A stretch of 8,022 nt of DNA from Actinomycetes bacterium (GTDB lineage: Bacteria; Actinomycetota; Actinomycetes; JAJYSQ01): assembly GCA_021793495.1 (NCBI GenBank), contig JAJYSQ010000053.1, positions 1 through 8,022 of the forward strand, written 5' to 3'. A program made the position numbers and the translations under genes. Shown here piece by piece: positions 5,468-8,022 of this stretch (position 1 is its first letter; every line of letters begins with the position of its first letter). The notes beneath the pieces are model-generated. The model made no database searches. It saw nothing but the letters and a program-made list of their open reading frames with translations, and was not told the origin of the DNA.

Positions 5468-6487
5468 ATGCGCGTCGGAGTGCTCACCGGGGGCGGGGAC
5501 TGCCCGGGGTTGAACGCGGTGATCCGGGCCGTGGTCCGTCGTGGTGTCCAGACGTACGGCGTCGGGTTCGTCGGGTTCCGTGACGGGTGGCGCGGAGTGC
5601 TGGACGACCAGACGATGGTGCTCGGCGTGGACCAGGTGCAGGGGATCCTCCCGTTGGGCGGCACGATCCTCGGTTCGTCGCGGACGAACCCGTTCGCCGT
5701 CGACGGTGGTGTCGAGCGGGTCACCGCCACCCTGCGTGCCGAGGGGGTCGACGCGCTGGTGGCGATCGGCGGCGAGGACACCCTCGGGGTGGCCACCCGG
5801 CTGGCCGAGGACGGCGTGGCCGTGGTGGGTGTGCCCAAGACCATCGACAACGACCTGTCCGCCACCGACTTCACGTTCGGCTTCGACACCGCGGTCGAGA
5901 TCGCGACCGAGGCGATCGACCGGCTGCACACCACGGCCCAGTCCCACCACCGCGCCCTCGTGGTGGAGGTGATGGGCCGCCATGCCGGGTGGATCGCCCT
6001 GCACGCGGGGATGGCGTCCGGCGCGGCGTTGACGCTCATCCCGGAGCAGCCGTTCGACCTCGACCGGGTGATCCAGGTGGTGGACGACCGGGTCTCCGGT
6101 GGGCGCGCCCCGATCATCGTCGTGGCCGAGGGGGCCGAGCCGGCGGGTGGCGAGATGGTCCTCAAGGACGCCTCGACGGACTCTTTCGGCCACGTCCGGC
6201 TGTCCGGCGTCGGGGAGTGGCTGGCTGCCGAGATCGAGCGGCAGACCGGCGTCGAGGCCCGGTCGACGGTGCTCGGCCATGTGCAGCGGGGTGGCACCCC
6301 GACCGCGTTCGACCGGTGGTTGGCCACCCGGTTCGGGCTGCACGCCATCGACGCGGTGCACGACGGCGACTTCGGGGTGATGGTCGCGCTGCGCGGCACC
6401 CAGATCGTCCGGGTACCGCTGGCCGAGGCCACTGGCGCGTTGAAGACGGTGACCCCCGAGCTGTACGCCGAGGTGCTCGGGCAGTAG
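5468..6487 (+). CDS. 6-phosphofructokinase, pyrophosphate-dependent type by sequence
   Basis: This 339-residue cytoplasmic enzyme interconverts fructose-6-phosphate and fructose-1,6-bisphosphate. GGGDCPGLNAVIR lies at residues 8-20 and GGEDTLG at 101-107. PKTIDND at 123-129 contains the catalytic Asp127, and MGRHAGW starts at Met169. The numbering coincides with E. coli PfkA at these landmarks. Position 104 is Asp, where ATP enzymes have Gly, and position 124 is Lys, where E. coli has Gly. Asp104 with Lys124 is the combination of PPi-dependent enzymes such as that of Amycolatopsis methanolica, so I infer PPi as the phosphoryl donor and a reversible reaction. Streptomyces-type ATP enzymes have Lys124 but keep Gly104. 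The ATG at 5468 has AGGGGAG 7 nt upstream. A hairpin follows the stop, so the gene is probably monocistronic. Confidence 0.9.
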   Translation: MRVGVLTGGGDCPGLNAVIRAVVRRGVQTYGVGFVGFRDGWRGVLDDQTMVLGVDQVQGILPLGGTILGSSRTNPFAVDGGVERVTATLRAEGVDALVAIGGEDTLGVATRLAEDGVAVVGVPKTIDNDLSATDFTFGFDTAVEIATEAIDRLHTTAQSHHRALVVEVMGRHAGWIALHAGMASGAALTLIPEQPFDLDRVIQVVDDRVSGGRAPIIVVAEGAEPAGGEMVLKDASTDSFGHVRLSGVGEWLAAEIERQTGVEARSTVLGHVQRGGTPTAFDRWLATRFGLHAIDAVHDGDFGVMVALRGTQIVRVPLAEATGALKTVTPELYAEVLGQ

Positions 6488-6515
6488 CCGAGCGGCCATC
6501 CGCAAGTCGCTCGGC
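6487..6515 (+). terminator. Hairpin terminator after phosphofructokinase
   Basis: GCCGAGCG (6487-6494) and CGCTCGGC (6508-6515) form a perfect 8-bp stem with a 13-nt loop, starting on the last base of the stop codon. There is no T-tract. It separates phosphofructokinase from the independently promoted DAHP synthase. Confidence 0.55.
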
Positions 6516-6553
6516 GAGCCGGGCTGACCCACCGTGCGGCAGGCCCGGTCGGT

Positions 6554-6587
6554 CGATCACCGGCCCGGTACCCTGGGTCGGTGATCG
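6554..6587. promoter_or_regulatory. Dyad-symmetric operator candidate over the DAHP synthase promoter and start
   Basis: CGATCACCG (6554-6562) and CGGTGATCG (6579-6587) are perfect 9-bp inverted repeats with a 16-nt spacer. The spacer holds the -10 candidate TACCCT (6569-6574), and the right arm contains the GTG start codon (6581). Centre-to-centre distance is 25 bp. This is where a repressor dimer would block RNA polymerase. The identity of any regulator is unknown. Confidence 0.5.
6569..6583 (+). promoter_or_regulatory. Leaderless-type -10 box of the DAHP synthase gene
   Basis: TACCCT at 6569-6574 fits TANNNT and is followed after 6 nt by the GTG at 6581. No Shine-Dalgarno sequence lies upstream. 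The transcript is therefore predicted to start at or beside the start codon. A -35 is not evident. Confidence 0.5.
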
Positions 6588-7909
6588 CCGACCCCACCGC
6601 GTGGCAGTCCCGACCGGCCGCTCAGCAAGCCGAGTGGCCCGACCCTGCGGCGCTGGCCGCGGCCGTGGGCGAGCTGTCCGTCCTGCCCCCCTTGGTGTTC
6701 GCCGGCGAGTGCGACACGCTGCGGTCCCGGTTGGCCGAGGTCGCCGCCGGCCAGGGGTTCGTCCTGCAAGGCGGGGACTGCGCGGAGACGTTCGCCGGCG
6801 CCACGGCCGACGCCATCCGCAACAAGATCAAGACGATCCTGCAGATGGCAGTCGTGCTGACCTACGCCGCCCGGGTCCCGGTCGTGAAGATCGGCCGGAT
6901 GGCCGGGCAGTACGCCAAGCCCCGCAGCCAGGGTGCCGAGGTCCGTGGCGGGGTGTCCCTGCCGGCCTACCGTGGCGACGCCGTCAACTCCTTCGAGTTC
7001 ACCGCGCAGGCGCGTACGGCCGACCCTCGACGACTCGTGCAGGCGTACCACACCTCGGCCGCGACGCTGAACCTGGTCCGAGCCTTCACCCATGGCGGCT
7101 TCGCCGACCTGCGCCAGGTGCAGTCCTGGAACCAGGGGTTCGTGCGGGACACCCCTGCCGGCGCTCGGTACGAGGCGATGGCCCGCGACATCGACCGGGC
7201 ACTGGCGTTCATGGCTGCGGCCGGGGCCGACCCGGCGGAGTTCCGCACCGTCGACCTCTACGCCAGCCACGAGGCGTTGCTGCTGGAGTACGAGTCCGCC
7301 CTGACCCGCATCGACTCGCGGACCGGCCTGCCGTACGACACCTCCGGACACTTCCTCTGGGTGGGGGAGCGGACCCGGGCGCTCGACGGGGCTCATGTCG
7401 CGTTCGCCGCGGCGATCCGCAACCCGATCGGGGTCAAGATTGGTCCGAGCACCACCCCGGACGACGTGCTCGCCCTGATCGACCGTCTGGACCCCGACCG
7501 GGAACCGGGGCGGCTGACCCTCGTCTCCCGGATGGGGGCCGACCGGGTGCGCGAACGGCTGGCCCCGATCGTGGCGAAGGTGGCGGCCTCCGGTGCCTCG
7601 GTGGTGTGGATGTGCGACCCGATGCACGGCAACACCATCGAGGCACCGAGTGGGCACAAGACCCGTCGGCTGTCCGACGTGCTCGCGGAGGTACGCGGGT
7701 TCTTCGACGTCCACCATGACCTGGGCACCCACCCGGGAGGGTTGCACGTCGAGCTGACCGGCGACGACGTCACCGAGTGCCTCGGCGGAACCCTCGGGGT
7801 GCAGGAGGCCGACCTGGCCGACCGGTACGAGACGGTGTGCGACCCGCGGCTGAACCATCAGCAGTCTCTCGAGCTGGCCTACCTGGTCGCCGAGATGCTC
7901 GCCCGGTGA
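6581..7909 (+). CDS. Class II 3-deoxy-7-phosphoheptulonate (DAHP) synthase
   Basis: This enzyme condenses phosphoenolpyruvate with erythrose-4-phosphate to make DAHP, the first step of the shikimate pathway to aromatic amino acids. The 442-residue protein is of the plant/actinobacterial class II type (AroG of Mycobacterium tuberculosis). FAGECD is followed by [10 protein letters not shown] with metal ligand Cys67. [14 protein letters not shown] and RGD precede the core, and later come DPMHGNT with His349, HVELTG with Glu391 and [13 protein letters not shown] with Asp421. These ligands sit exactly 20 residues earlier than Cys87/His369/Glu411/Asp441 of the mycobacterial enzyme. The difference is therefore a shorter N-terminus, a part that contributes to subunit contacts and feedback control there. 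The start at GTG 6581 has no ribosome-binding site but a -10 box 6 nt upstream. It overlaps the next gene by GTGA. Confidence 0.93.
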   Translation: MIADPTAWQSRPAAQQAEWPDPAALAAAVGELSVLPPLVFAGECDTLRSRLAEVAAGQGFVLQGGDCAETFAGATADAIRNKIKTILQMAVVLTYAARVPVVKIGRMAGQYAKPRSQGAEVRGGVSLPAYRGDAVNSFEFTAQARTADPRRLVQAYHTSAATLNLVRAFTHGGFADLRQVQSWNQGFVRDTPAGARYEAMARDIDRALAFMAAAGADPAEFRTVDLYASHEALLLEYESALTRIDSRTGLPYDTSGHFLWVGERTRALDGAHVAFAAAIRNPIGVKIGPSTTPDDVLALIDRLDPDREPGRLTLVSRMGADRVRERLAPIVAKVAASGASVVWMCDPMHGNTIEAPSGHKTRRLSDVLAEVRGFFDVHHDLGTHPGGLHVELTGDDVTECLGGTLGVQEADLADRYETVCDPRLNHQQSLELAYLVAEMLAR

Positions 7910-8022
7910 GCCCCCTGACCCTTCCGGTGGTCGATCTGCGCTCGGACACCGTGACCCGGCCCACCCCGGGGATGCGGGCGGCCATCGCCGCCGCCGAGGT
8001 GGGTGATGACGTGTACGGCGAG
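7906..8022 (+). CDS. Low-specificity L-threonine aldolase, N-terminal part only
   Basis: The 39 codons present read (V/M)[19 protein letters not shown], then [19 protein letters not shown]. The [14 protein letters not shown] opening and the EVGDDVYGE motif are diagnostic for PLP-dependent threonine aldolases (GLY1/LtaE type), which cleave threonine or allo-threonine to glycine and acetaldehyde in the cytoplasm. Related beta-eliminating lyases share the fold, so substrate assignment rests on this motif. The GTG at 7906 overlaps the DAHP synthase stop as GTGA, indicating an operon with translational coupling. An alternative GTG at 7927 would put the start directly before VDLRSD. The gene runs off the window, so the PLP-binding Lys is not visible. 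Confidence 0.85.
   Translation, partial: MSPLTLPVVDLRSDTVTRPTPGMRAAIAAAEVGDDVYGE

Noticed and set aside
5326..6597. Upstream extension of the DUF1028 frame giving a ~720-residue protein
   Set aside because: The extension is antisense to phosphofructokinase and has no homology. The DUF1028 family starts at the GTG at 5325 (V/MTFSIV).
5587..7719. 710-codon plus-strand open frame spanning phosphofructokinase and DAHP synthase
   Set aside because: Its Arg/Gly/Pro/Ala-rich translation runs out of frame through two well-identified enzymes and the hairpin between them; it is a GC-bias artefact.
1..8022. CRISPR arrays, tRNA, rRNA or riboswitch
   Set aside because: No regularly spaced repeats, no tRNA cloverleaf with a TTCGA-type T-loop arm, and no recognisable riboswitch core were found by eye. 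The only repeat array is the 11-bp pair at 5429.

Overview
The window is high-GC DNA (roughly 70% or more) with dense codon-biased genes, GTG starts, GTGA stop/start overlaps and few T-tract terminators. It looks like the chromosome of an actinobacterium (Actinomycetota; perhaps Micrococcales or Propionibacteriales, which I cannot resolve). Nearly everything is core or near-core metabolism. I did not find a defence system, mobile element, CRISPR array or RNA gene.

Layout: (1) Bases 1-~125 are clearly less GC-rich (63 of the first 120 bases are G/C). They encode the N-terminal part of a [NiFe]-hydrogenase maturation protease (peptidase M52), which stops abruptly where high-GC DNA begins. This is a chimeric junction, either an assembly artefact or a real insertion edge. 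(2) 127-387: the C-terminal part of a small tail-anchored membrane protein, truncated by that junction. (3) 418-631: the wreck of a calcineurin-like metallophosphoesterase gene with two internal deletions and a frame change. (4) 723-2154: an SRPBCC/polyketide-cyclase-like protein followed by a ROK-family glucokinase, ending in a hairpin shared with the converging unit. (5) 2192-3513, minus strand: an alpha/beta hydrolase (carboxylesterase/monoacylglycerol-lipase type) and a proline-rich two-helix membrane protein. (6) 3651-4397: a PlsC-type acyltransferase, divergent from the hydrolase. (7) 4429-5325, minus strand: a DUF1028 protein, divergent from (8) 5468-6487: 6-phosphofructokinase with the residues of the pyrophosphate-dependent type. 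(9) 6581-7909: class II DAHP synthase, overlapping by GTGA with (10) the first 39 codons of a low-specificity threonine aldolase that runs off the window.

Functionally the window brings together sugar phosphorylation (glucokinase), the fructose-6-phosphate step (phosphofructokinase) and the entry to the shikimate pathway (DAHP synthase, which uses PEP and erythrose-4-phosphate). Lipid genes (hydrolase and acyltransferase) lie between them. The observations most worth checking are a 9-bp perfect dyad straddling the -10 box and start codon of DAHP synthase, the Asp104/Lys124 pair in the phosphofructokinase, the shattered metallophosphoesterase, the low-GC hydrogenase-protease junction, and three GTG starts that sit 6-7 nt behind a TANNNT box as leaderless genes do.
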